From Tieghemiomyces parasiticus (lineage: Eukaryota; Kickxellomycota; Dimargaritomycetes; Dimargaritales; Dimargaritaceae), in the NCBI GenBank assembly GCA_027575765.1, contig JANBPT010001082.1, forward strand, positions 1 through 14,928: a stretch of DNA of 14,928 bases, written 5' to 3'. The translations under genes were made by a program, and so were the position numbers. The notes under the pieces were generated by a model that searched no databases, was not told where the DNA came from, and saw only the letters and a list, made by a program, of their open reading frames with translations. Below are positions 1 to 8,613 of this stretch, piece after piece. Within the stretch, counting starts at the first letter, position 1. Every line of letters starts with the position of its first letter.

Positions 1-71
1 TCCCAGCGGATTTCACGCCCGAGGAAGAGGAACAGATCCGCCTCGAGAACGAGTGGGCCGAGGACCGCTAA
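1..71 (+). CDS. 3' end of an unidentified protein (partial)
   Basis: The frame that starts with CCA at position 3 stays open to a TAA at 69-71. It encodes 22 residues that are strongly acidic (a run of four Glu, then ENEWAEDR before the stop). Codons mostly end in G or C, as in the clear genes of this window, which is why I read it as the tail of a gene entering from the left. A T-rich run follows within 45 bases. Too little remains to name a family. The call rests on composition and frame only. Confidence 0.5.
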   Translation, partial: PADFTPEEEEQIRLENEWAEDR

Positions 72-764
72 GCCATTCGCCGTGCGGGCCTCGACTCCGT
101 TTTTCTTTTTTTTTACCGGCTGCTTGTCTGGCATCACATATATTGCCGATGTAGGCCAGCTTCATCATTTTGGTTGAATTTCAGGGTTTATCGTTGTAGG
201 CCCACGCTATTTCCAATACACCCCCGAAGTTATGTATCCATACCCATGGTCGCTACGACCTCCGTTACTTGCCCGTCACGCCCCGTAGCGGTCCGGATGA
301 GCCACTGCAATTCATCAGTCGCTGAAGAGCACCTCTTCTCTCTGCGGCGATCGTTTTATTTTTTTTACTTTCCAAATTGCAGAGTAAACGAGCATCCTAT
401 ATCCAAGCTATTATGTAGGTATTGGCATGGTAAAATGCAAGCTGCCACGCCTTGTAGACGAGAATGATGGGCCTTACATAGACCTTGGTCCTTAGTTGTA
501 GCACGAAAAAGGACCCCACTCCTTCAAGCCCTGGCCACATATTTACTGCAGCTAAAAAGCAGTTGCGGTGATAGCCAGGGAACCTCAACGTGGTAGACAT
601 TCCGGTTAGTACAGAATAGTGAACGTTGGCGCATTGGCCGCATCCCTTCTACCAACTCCGCTGACCCGATTACCCTTTTAGAAATCTTGAATTCAGTCAC
701 GCTTTTCCGATTTCTGCCAACTCGTTCGTGCGGACTCTCTTTCGTTTAGCAACCCAGTTTCACC
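72..764. other. Intergenic region upstream of MGM101
   Basis: This holds the 3' flank of the left-edge gene and the 5' flank of MGM101. I see T-runs near 103-113 and 356-366, but no convincing TATA box close to the MGM101 start. The short open frames on either strand lack coding-like codon use and recognisable motifs. Confidence 0.5.
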
Positions 765-1838
765 ATGTTGCGCCACACCTCTCTGTTCTCGCAGCGTTGC
801 GTTCGCCACTATGTAAGTGAATCCCATAGGGTGGCACCGGTCGTAAACGCCTGGGCGGATCTACGCACGCTACGAATCCTCTCTTTCTCTCTTGGACTTG
901 CTCAGGTCGACTGCCCATGGTCGAGTAATTGCTACGGTACAACTTCTAGGCCACACGGACCGCTGGACTAATTCATTATATATATATATATATTAATTTA
1001 TTTATTCCCCATATAACCGTTGAATTGCGTACGCTGCTGCGACGACCACCTTCTGTCCAATACTTCCCCGCAGACCAAGATTCTTAGGACTGGGAATGCC
1101 TCGAAGACGTACACACCGTCCCCTGCCGCCGCGCGGCCAGCTGTAGCGCCCAAGCCATCGGTAGGGGCTGCCACGGAAACCGAGTCCGGGACCAAGTCGT
1201 CCCCGGCGGCGGCGGTGGCCTTCGAGGCCACTCCCAGCGGGGAGACCCCCAGTGAGCTACAGGCGGAAGTCATCCAGCAGCTACGGGCACTGGAGCAACA
1301 GGGAGAGGATAATTCGGCATGGGGAACCTCCTACGATGGGCTATCGGCGCAGGCCTTCCCCGAACACATTGCCAAGGTACTGTTAGCCCCCTTGGCGCCG
1401 ACGGACATTGAGATCAAGCCGGACGGGATCGTGTACCTTCCGGAAATCAAGTACCGCCGGATCCTTAACCGGTCGCTCGGACCTGGCGGGTGGGGGCTGG
1501 TCCCGCGAGGACCGCACACCATCACCGAACGGACCATCTCACGTGAGTACGCCCTTATCGGTCTGGGTCGGTTCGTGTCCCAGGCCCGCGGCGAGCAGGA
1601 CTTTTTCGACGCGGCCAATGGGTTGGCAACCGCGAGCGAGGGTTGTAAATCCAACGCCCTCATGCGGTGCTGTAAGGACCTGGGTATCGCCAGCGAGTTG
1701 TGGGACCCAGCCTTCATCCCCAAGTTCAAGAAGCAGCACTGTGTTGAGTCCTGGGCTGTCCACATGGAAAAGGGTAACAAGAAGAAGGTCTGGCGGCGTA
1801 AGGACCGCACCATTGAATACCCGTGGAAGGAGGCCTAA
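765..1838 (+). CDS. MGM101: Mitochondrial genome maintenance protein Mgm101
   Basis: Mgm101 is a Rad52-related single-strand annealing protein of mitochondrial nucleoids, needed for mtDNA recombination repair and maintenance. Exons are 765-812 and 1074-1838, with a GTAAGT donor at 813 and a CCCCGCAG acceptor ending at 1073, both phase 0. The product is 270 aa, against 269 in yeast. Exon 1 encodes 16 residues ([16 protein letters not shown]) with Arg/His and no acidic residue, as expected of a presequence. Residues of about 17-105 are low complexity, rich in Pro, Ala, Ser and Thr. The conserved core starts near FPEHI (residue 111) and contains GWGLVPRG, a paired cysteine in [18 protein letters not shown] (Cys215-Cys216) and a basic C-terminal tail ending EYPWKEA. 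The vicinal cysteines match the redox-sensitive pair known in yeast. The first intron (261 bases) is longer than the others here and a small extra exon cannot be excluded. Confidence 0.93.
977..992. repeat. (TA)n microsatellite in the MGM101 intron
   Basis: Alternating TA units lie within the single MGM101 intron, about 80 bases before the acceptor. This is a simple sequence repeat and likely length-polymorphic. Confidence 0.85.
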
Positions 1839-2232
1839 GCCCATCAGAGGTGCTGGCAGTGGTAGGCCTAGATCCCGTGTGCTACCGGATGGCGGAGCGG
1901 TGCCGTCGCTAACCATGGCTGCTGCCATATGGGCCCGCTGCAATTTTTTTTTTAATATGCACTTCTAGCGCTAGCAGCTCATCTCAATTTGACGATCATG
2001 AAGTATGGTTGAGCTCAATTAAATTAGTCGGTGCCTCGATGGTTGCCGTTCCTGCAGAGTACTTTTTCGGGCCACCAACTAGGTCTACTCGAACTGCCAT
2101 GGTATGGATCACGGAAAAGAGAAAGATAGAGATGATTTATTGGGATTATGGTTGGGTCGGCCAGTCGGGAACAGTACCAATAAAATATTTAGGATGATAA
2201 TTATCGGTTCTGGGACGTAGCGTGCTCTGGTT
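1839..2232. other. Convergent 3' region between MGM101 and the secreted-protein gene
   Basis: Both flanking genes end into this stretch. It contains a T10 run at 1944-1953, a perfect CTAGCGCTAG palindrome near 1966-1975, an AATAAA at 2179-2184 and a perfect GATAATTATC palindrome at 2196-2205. The AATAAA is about 340 bases past the MGM101 stop, far for its poly(A) signal. A 62-codon frame (2009-2197) has no ATG at its start and no family resemblance. Confidence 0.45.
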
Positions 2233-2676
2233 TCATTTGGTACTGTCTATCACAGCCGATTGGGGCGTAAGATTGACTGTATGATCGGCGACTTTGTGGC
2301 TCTTCACGCTAAATCTTTTAATTTCATCGTTGCTTGCCGGCGGCATGCTACCCGTTGTACTACCGGACGTATCTTGCTGAGGGGCGTTGGACATTTTCTT
2401 GGACAGCTTGTTTCTGATATTCTGTAATCCTTGTTTCGTCCGGCCCAAGAGGGAGGGTGTGTTTTTCGGTGGCTTACTGCTGGCTACCGGGGCCTTTCCC
2501 AAACTCTTGACTTTGTTCTTCGCCTGGTTGTAGAAGGATGAAATTTTTTCCCCTACCACGGACTTGGAACTAGTGCCGCTGGTTGTGGGGTGTACTTTGG
2601 AAGTCGGCTGTCCGGCAGTGGAGTGAAGAAGCAGGAGGACAGCCAGGGTGATGAGTAAGGTGCGAAGGTGATACAT
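2233..2676 (-). CDS. Small secreted lysine/serine/threonine-rich protein, function unknown
   Basis: A single-exon reading frame of 147 aa. Residues 1-22 form a textbook signal peptide: one Arg, then a Leu-rich core (LLITLAVLLLL), then a small-residue cleavage site at STAG before Gln23. The predicted mature protein (about 125 aa) has no cysteine and is rich in Lys, Ser, Thr and Pro. Two stretches look like basic amphipathic helices (about 42-61 and 75-95), separated and flanked by disordered linkers. An Asn-Leu-Thr sequon sits at 136. I do not recognise a family. A small secreted or cell-wall protein is the natural reading, and an interaction effector is only a possibility. The start is well supported because the signal sequence begins at the first Met. 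Confidence 0.7.
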   Translation of the reverse strand: MYHLRTLLITLAVLLLLHSTAGQPTSKVHPTTSGTSSKSVVGEKISSFYNQAKNKVKSLGKAPVASSKPPKNTPSLLGRTKQGLQNIRNKLSKKMSNAPQQDTSGSTTGSMPPASNDEIKRFSVKSHKVADHTVNLTPQSAVIDSTK

Positions 2677-3446
2677 CGTGACAGGGCCTTCAGCAGTCGA
2701 GTTGAGTGTGGAGCCAAGGGCGGAGGTGCCAAAGGGAGGTCAGATAATGGTACGGGGATGGGCAAAATGAAAAATGCGGAGAGAAGTGTTCGCGGGTGAA
2801 GAGCGGTGCAAGGTTAATGTCAGACGGAGAATGTGCGACGTTAAGATATTTGATGGCCACTCAAGGGGCCCATTGCCAGGCTTTTATAATTTCACGTAGA
2901 TATTGTCAATGCAGTCATTTGGACCACGGCCAGAGAGGGCGGATTTGGGGCGCACGGGAAGGGGTGGTAAAGCTGGTCAACCATTATAGCATCCTTTGTA
3001 TACCCGGGACAATGAGCGGTGGGTTGGCCTAGCAAAAAAGTAGCCGTGCTGACGTACAAAGGCCCTTTCGTAAGGGCGTGCCCTATAACATGGAGGGGTG
3101 GTGCCGTCGTCAATGGCAACAAAATGGAGACGAGGGGTTGCCACAAAAGGTTCTTGTGGTGGACATGGGAGGGGGACCGGTTAGTCTAATTGGTGAGCGT
3201 CTGGTAGTACGCTCTCTTTGTGGTTTGAAAGTCAGCTGCCTACTACCTTGACTTGAACTCAGACAACCAATGTGAGATACGCAGCGGGGGGGGGGAGAAT
3301 TTAGAGGGGAAAGGACTCGATGTGATAGGCTGGTCCACCCCACTTTCTAGTAGGCCCATCAAAAGGCCAGGTGTCGTCAAGGCCTCGTTTGTTCTCTTTA
3401 TCTCTATTTTCCCTTTTACTCTCGCTCCGTCGCCTATCTTTTCACG
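2677..3446. other. Divergent intergenic region
   Basis: This separates the minus-strand secreted-protein gene from the plus-strand gene at 3447, so it should hold both promoters. Besides the TATAAAA at 2882-2888 it contains a run of ten G at 3286-3295 and a pyrimidine-rich stretch (about 3388-3446) directly before the plus-strand start. I see no supported gene in it. Confidence 0.45.
2882..2888 (-). promoter_or_regulatory. Possible TATA box for the secreted-protein gene
   Basis: The minus strand reads TATAAAA here, about 205 bases upstream of the start codon at 2676. The spacing would imply a 5' UTR of over 100 bases, which is possible in fungi. The sequence match is exact, but its use is unproven. 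Confidence 0.35.
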
Positions 3447-3986
3447 ATGGCCAAACCGGTGTTACCATCCACTCATTCTTCGAGTCTGTCGGGACCGGCT
3501 GTGACAGTTAAAATCGAGTTACCAGTCGGTACGTAATTTCGGTCACCCGAATGCGAAACACGCATTCGTACGTACCCAGGTCAGCTATGGTGCTGCCAGC
3601 CCCCACCTTTTTTTTCTACACCCATGTCTATGAGGCCCCTCTCAACGACCTGCTGTTTAATACTAGCATCCATGTTAGATGGAGGGATCGGCGGTTGGAT
3701 ATTTAGGCGTTCGGCCAGCAGTGTTGAACTAACCGTGATGAAATACTCCCTGTGGTGTCACCCTCTTTCCTCCTACTCACCCACTACAGAGAAACCGGAA
3801 TTCACGGCGGCCCTAGCCAACACGTCTAACTGGAATTCAATGCTGCTGGCCGCCCGACAAAAACGTGGACCTTGCTTCGACCCTGCTACGGGCATGTACC
3901 ACTTCCCGCGCAACTCGACACTCTACTACTCCGTGACGGATCCCGTGCGCTGGCGGCCCGGGTCCAATGGCGAGGGGACCTCCTGA
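3447..3986 (+). CDS. Unrecognised small protein, three-exon model
   Basis: Proposed exons are 3447-3528, 3600-3673 and 3792-3986, giving 116 aa. Intron 1 (71 bases) has a GTACGT donor and a GCCAG acceptor. Intron 2 (118 bases) has a weaker GTTAGA donor, an ACTAAC branch-point-like motif near 3727-3732 and an acceptor at CAGAG. Phases agree across both joins. Exon 1 follows a pyrimidine-rich leader. Exon 2 encodes FFFYTHVYEAPLNDLLF with G/C-ending codons. Exon 3 encodes a segment containing RQKRGPCFDPATGMYHFPRN. No signal peptide or membrane segment is evident and I do not recognise the family. An alternative two-exon model (intron 3529-3579) keeps one open frame to the same stop, but its middle part has poor codon use. 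Exon 3 is the most secure piece; the start and the middle exon are inferred. Confidence 0.5.
3550..3566. repeat. Short inverted repeat inside intron 1 of the 3447-3986 gene
   Basis: AATGCG, a five-base loop (AAACA) and CGCATT form a perfect six-base-pair hairpin. It lies in the proposed first intron. It may be chance. Confidence 0.4.
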
Positions 3987-4206
3987 CGCATTGGCCGCTA
4001 GAGCCCACAAACGTCCAAACCCACTTGGGATACTGCCTCACTGGTCATGTCGAACGACCTCGCTGGTCCGAAGCCCGACTCTCTCACGGACATGTGAATT
4101 AAAGTGTACATTACAGATATTAGAGCCGAAGGAGAAATATGGGATTTGGCGGTACGGCGATGAAATGCCAGTGATGCAACGTAGCCCCAACCCAGCGTGA
4201 CTAGGG

Positions 4207-5841
4207 CTAGCCCGTGCCCTCTGGCCCATGCACGGACGGGGTGTACGAGGCGGCAAAGGCCAGGGCCCACTTGCAGTTGACCAAGGTATACTTGAGCGCT
4301 TTGGTCCACGTCTCTTCCTGGCCAAACTGCAACTTGATGGACATGCCACCTACACGGTCCTTGTGGATCGGGTAGGGCGTTTGCAGCCGCGGGTCAAGGT
4401 GGCGAATACGCTCACCCGTCTGTTGCAGACAATTAAGGAACGCCACCATGGCCTGGTCGAATCGGCGGTTGTGCAGCAGCTGGCCGAAGTGGAAGTCGCC
4501 CGACCCGAATAGCTCGTAACTTGCGTGGTCATCCTCGGTTTTCTCGACCCGCGAGAAGGAGCCCAGCGGCGCAAGGCGGTAGTGCTGGAAGGTCAGATTC
4601 AGCCGGCGGGCGACGGTATGTAGAAGGAAGAGGGTCTGGCCCCAAGCGGCATTAATCTCGGTCCACTCGACCTGGTGTACGGCATTGGGCGGGAGGTTGA
4701 TAGAGTTGCGTGGCAGTTCAGGGTGTGACCATAGACGGTTAGTAGCAAACTGAGGAAGGTAGCGACGGGGCTTAGCCGAATTCGGTAACCCCTTAATGCC
4801 CCGGTGACTATACCATGATACGCACTGAATGTGAAGGTAGACGGCCTAGTCGGAGGCCGTTGATGGTGGCGATCGGTCGGTCATAAACGATACGAAAGGT
4901 GTCGTCGAAAACGTTGGTGCGCTGCAGGGTCATCAACTGGTTGGAAAGGTGGTCGTACTGAAGATTAATGGTCCCACGCTCGTTCTGAAAGTCCGCCAGG
5001 TGGGTTTGGAACCGGTTCTCTTGGTTCCAGAATCTAGGCCGAAGGGGGCGGAGAGCGTTTTGGTGCGGGAGGGGGACACGCGGAGACAAGATATATCAGC
5101 GGGCGGAAATTGGGCATAGAGCAGGAGGTCGAGGAGCCATCGTCGGTAGACCATACCTCTGTCTTCAAACAGCTAGCATTGTTAAGCGTTGGAAGACATT
5201 CGTACTTACTCATCCTCCTCCTTACGCAGGTCTGTCTCCTCCTTCTCCAGAACGCGCATCTCGTCGACCACGTCCTGGTACTGACGCTGCAGGTCTTCGA
5301 TGGTATCCAGTAGAACGTTCTCGCGTTCCGCTTGCTGTTAAGAGGGGCCACGTCGGAAGGGCATGGTGCAGATTAGGGTTGGTTGGCTGTAAGGTATTGT
5401 CTGTCAGCTGCCAAGGGGTGTACGTAGTACCCCAAACTAGACCCGTGTGTTGGGACGCCGCTTACGGTCGGTTGAGCGAATGATGGCGCCGGCAGCACAT
5501 GCCCTTACCTGCTTAATCTCGGCGTTTATGTGCTTCTGCTCCTCAACCGACAGGTTATCGATTCGGATGTGCTTGGAGCACTGCTGGTAAAAGTCATTCT
5601 CTCGCTGAGCCTCCTGTAGTTCCTTGTCCAGGCGCTCCAGTAAGGCCTCGGCGCACTCTTGGCACTGCGGATGCTGAACGGCGCGGGGGTCTTCCATCGT
5701 GCTAAATAGGGCGAGGAGATTCGTATGAATGGATGGACAAGCCGAGTGGAACGGACGACGGAGGAGTACAACCGCGGGTACTAAGGTAAAGCGAGGTGTG
5801 GTGAGGTTTCGCCAGCGCGAGGGCCCATGGAATCTGGGCAT
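4207..5841 (-). CDS. ATG6: Beclin-1 / Atg6 / Vps30 family autophagy protein
   Basis: Atg6 is the scaffold subunit of class III PI3-kinase complexes, acting in autophagosome formation and endosome-to-vacuole sorting. Exons (minus strand) are 5841-5509, 5334-5210, 5033-4826 and 4671-4207. Introns of 174, 176 and 154 bases carry GTAAGG, GTAAGT and GTGCGT donors and all phases agree. The product is 376 aa, or 328 from the internal Met at 5697. Residues 57-63 (HPQCQEC) match the conserved Cys pair that opens the coiled coil. About 65-190 is Glu/Gln-rich coiled coil including EFWNQENRF. RTNVF (191-195), TINGLRLGRLP and VEWTEINAAWGQT (223-235) lead into the C-terminal evolutionarily conserved domain, with FDQAMVAFLNCLQQ and EETWTKALKYTLVNCKWALA near the end. 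The human FFW aromatic finger is replaced by FHFGQLL. The N-terminus is much shorter than in typical fungal Atg6 (about 450-550 aa). The start is uncertain, but LFSTM just before 5697 aligns with the LFxxM of relatives, which favours the upstream start. Confidence 0.93.
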
Positions 5842-6015
5842 GTAGGCCGCCAGTCGGTCTTCTTGGAGTGAGCGCTGAGGTCACTGGGTCCTTACGGCTT
5901 TGACTATCAGTGGGCTTGTAACGTCCAATGTGGGAGGGGGGGGGCCACCTGCCTATTTCCAGCGCCCACCCCACTTTTCTGGATTTCAACATTCGCTTCC
6001 CCTACAATTCCTGCC
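5842..6015. promoter_or_regulatory. Short divergent promoter region between ATG6 and the 6016 gene
   Basis: Only 174 bases separate the two divergent starts if ATG6 begins at 5841. The stretch includes a run of nine G at 5936-5944 and a pyrimidine-rich tract just before the ATG at 6016. There is no TATA box in either direction. Shared bidirectional control is an inference from spacing. Confidence 0.4.
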
Positions 6016-6469
6016 ATGCGTGGTGGTCTGTTGAAATCCGCACCCTCCTGCCACCCCACGAAGCAATTTCAACCGACCCGTTGCTTGCGCTCCATCACGC
6101 CGGTCGTCAGGCTCTTCCACACGCACTTTAGAGATCAGTGGCTGACCAACTGTCTCTTTACCGTGCCCATTCCCTTCCACTACCGTAAGCAACTGCGTGT
6201 CGAGCATGGCTGGGCCATCTACCCCCGTGGGACGGATACGTAAACCCGGGACGGCCGGTGGCTCTTGTCCCGTGTACGAGGTCATGTTGTTCGAATGCGT
6301 GCCCAACGAGCACGAAATTGAGTGCCGGAAGGTCCTACGGCTGTTTCAGCGGTGCCCTGGCCAGGACATGGTAGAAATCACTCGCCTGGTCGATGCCCCC
6401 GACCACCTGGCGGAAGACCTGAGGAGGCGTACCGCTGCGTCGTCACCGCTTAGCAACGAAAGCTTTTAG
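6016..6469 (+). CDS. Putative mitochondria-targeted protein with frame break; C-terminal half L7/L12- or ClpS-like
   Basis: Two adjacent frames both look coding. The first runs from ATG 6016 and would stop at 6241-6243. The second is open through 6469 and becomes coding-like after about 6227. They join if one C of the CCCCC run at 6222-6226 is skipped or is a sequence error, giving 150 aa. I found no GT-AG intron that joins the frames without deleting good coding sequence. The first 39 residues contain Arg, Lys and His but no acidic residue, and include RLFHTHF, as expected of a mitochondrial presequence. The C-terminal part (YEVMLFECVPNEHEIECRKV, then LRLFQRCPGQDMVEITRLVD) has the spacing of the ribosomal L7/L12 C-terminal domain and the related ClpS fold: a beta strand, a helix, a Gly-containing turn, then a helix ending LVDAP. 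This is pattern resemblance only, not a confident family call. The minus-strand frame over it is a shadow. Confidence 0.5.
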
Positions 6470-8098
6470 TAAAGAGGTCAACTACTATGTACAGCCCATG
6501 ATCAGCTTGTATCGCTCGGTACGGTGAGGGTACGGTCATCGCTGAATGGTTTATAACAGATGGACTGAGGACCTTTATTACATCACTCGTTGCAATAACC
6601 CACGGTCCTAAAGGGGGGGAAGGGCATGAGTATTGTCGTGGACGGTGTAAGAGGTCTTAAAGGAATACGGCCGAGCAGCGCAAATCAACCTAATGCCGAC
6701 CGGGCGAAACTCGAAATGGCCGTTGTGTCTAAAGTGGACTTGGGGATAGTTTAAGGCAAGGCAGGGGTGCACGACGAACCCGATCCCATAGTCTGACTGG
6801 CGGTGAAGGAGGTGATGCTATCCGTAGTCGGTAGGGGGTTTCGGTATCCAGGCCTCATTTATTTGCCACGTCTTCCGCGTTACCATCCAACCAAGTTGTT
6901 ACGCGGTACACCCCCCAACGACTGCACGGCTTTGTACCCCCCTGCAATCACCTCTAAGGTCCTCCCACTGGTCGCCACAAAGCGGCTAGGTGAGAGTCGT
7001 CGGGGGGGGAACGTAAGTGTGTGGCTACAATTGAGGATCGGCCAATGTTGCTGTTGTGCTTGAATGCTCGCAAATGGGCTATCAGGTAACGACGTATCCC
7101 CTACGCGGTCATCTATTAAGGCATTAGAGTGATTCGGATATCCCAGTACACTACCTCAAATCAAGGCCCTGGCGAGGACGTTTTGGTCAGGGCATGTCCG
7201 CCGACGCCAACCACACCAGGCAGACTCCGAGGCCGGATCAAATTGCTTGCACGACTTCGACTAGGCGAAAGTCACGTTTCCACAAAGTTGCGGAGTTTCG
7301 TATGAGCGGAGGCACTCGTCTAGTGAGGGCATCACCTAGCGCTAAGCCGTGATGCGGACCCATATCTCCCGAGTGGGGGAGGGGTGCATCAGGAGACAGC
7401 CGTTAGTATTGAGCGGCTGAGACCGGCCGATGGACAGCACCGCCCCCCATCAATAACGTCACATTGGCTTTTGGCCATGGCCAGGCGCAGTGGAAAGGAG
7501 TACCTTAGTGCTTGTCGGCTTAACCGAAAAGCAAAACGAGAAGAGGGCCACTGGCCATTTGTTAACTTGCGGAAGGAATGGGCGGACCAAGTCGCCATCC
7601 GTGTCACCAGCGGAGAGTGGCTAAATGGAGTGTTGGATGGTGGAAGTGAATGTCAATCAACTGGTCAAGGATTGGGTCAGTTTGTGACGGATAATCGTCA
7701 AGCAGCAGGCGTTCGGGTGGCGTCCGTTAGGCAATGAGTACCTTAGCGGGCCCAACGAAGCTCTCGAACAATCGATAATGGACCATTCGGTGAGAGCCTG
7801 GTGTAACCGCGGAGGATGGCTTGAGCAGCTAACGGGGTGCGGCGGATGGCGGATGAAACGTCTTAGAAGCATCCATGAGCATACTGGGCCATTAAAGGAG
7901 GGGTTAGTAGAAAGTCTAGCGATAAAGGGTGGCCGGGTAGGTACAACGTAACACATGATGGGGAAGCCGACCTTGCCGGTGGTGGATAGGTGCTAGGTTG
8001 GCCCTACACGGGGGGGGGTGCGGTACGGGTTTCTTCGGCCAACAGAGGGTACCGGGCGGTATCGGTGGCGTCCACAGGATGCGGCACGGAGAAGCGAA

Positions 8099-8113
8099 GA
8101 GAGAGAGAGAGAG
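8099..8113. repeat. (GA)n microsatellite
   Basis: An uninterrupted GA dinucleotide run of 15 bases lies in the non-coding region upstream of the ZIP transporter gene. Confidence 0.8.
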
Positions 8114-8416
8114 GTGTGGACAAAACTTACGCTAAATGATGGCTTATTGGAAGACGGGTCGGTCTTGTACGACGACCATCCCCTCTTCGGTGTATGGGCG
8201 GAGTCAAGAGGACGCTATGGGTCCAGTTAGTCCGGGTGGTTTAGACTGGTAACATCAGGCTCGTTATTTTTTTCTGCCCTCTGTTTACAAACCAGATGGC
8301 GCAAGCTTACACCGCTATTGGAAGAATAATGCGTCAGGGCCCTCGCCACGGTAGGTTTGGACCGTAGGTAGCTGCAGGGCCCCCGATCTTATGATCCGGC
8401 AGGGTGAATCGGTCAG

Positions 8417-8424
8417 TATTTAAA
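8417..8424 (+). promoter_or_regulatory. TATA-like element for the ZIP transporter gene
   Basis: TATTTAAA occurs about 190 bases before the ATG at 8614, and the sequence between is pyrimidine-rich and C/A-rich, like a fungal leader. ACCTTG directly follows the box but lacks the second half of a Zap1-type zinc-responsive element, so zinc control is not shown. Confidence 0.4.
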
Positions 8425-8613
8425 CCTTGCCGAGTCCGCCCCTTACATTAATTAGTCTATACCACAATCTTCCGCCTCGCATAATCTGTTTTGATCAATC
8501 ACCCATATTCCCGGTTCTGCCCTTTCGTCGCCCCACGCCAGACAACACAACTTCCGGCACACTTACCTTTGCTACCCCTTTGCCATTTTTCTCCATCTCT
8601 ACAGCTTCCCAGC

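Larger units (their letters stand above)
6470..8613. other. Long region with no supported gene, upstream of the ZIP gene
   Basis: Open frames here (for example 6803-7063 and 7477-7737 on +) are short, lack G/C-ending codon preference and show no family motif. Poly-G runs lie at 6613-6619, 7002-7009 and 8010-8018, and a GA repeat at 8099-8113. The last 200 bases turn pyrimidine-rich and form the ZIP gene promoter and leader. A gene of many very small exons, or a non-coding RNA, cannot be excluded. Confidence 0.4.

Noticed and set aside
906..935. Possible extra exon inside the MGM101 intron after CTTGCTCAG at 905
   Set aside because: The acceptor-like site is good, but no following GT keeps phase 0 into the exon at 1074, and the family needs no extra residues there.
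4038..4349. Overlapping frames in the ATG6 last-exon region on both strands
   Set aside because: These are shadows of the strongly conserved ATG6 C-terminal exon and its 3' flank.
6197..6469. Frame 2 of the 6016 gene as a separate gene starting at 6197 or 6206
   Set aside because: The upstream frame is coding-like right up to the join and supplies a targeting sequence. The first part of frame 2 before about 6227 is the weaker reading.
6016..6469. Ornithine decarboxylase antizyme, because it uses +1 frameshifting
   Set aside because: There is no UCC-UGA type shift site, and the C-terminal sequence does not resemble antizyme.
7477..7737. 86-codon + frame from ATG 7477
   Set aside because: Codon use is unlike that of the real genes and no domain or homologue is recognisable.
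8423..8434. Zap1-type zinc-responsive element upstream of the ZIP gene
   Set aside because: Only ACCTTG matches. The AAGGT half that completes the known element is absent.
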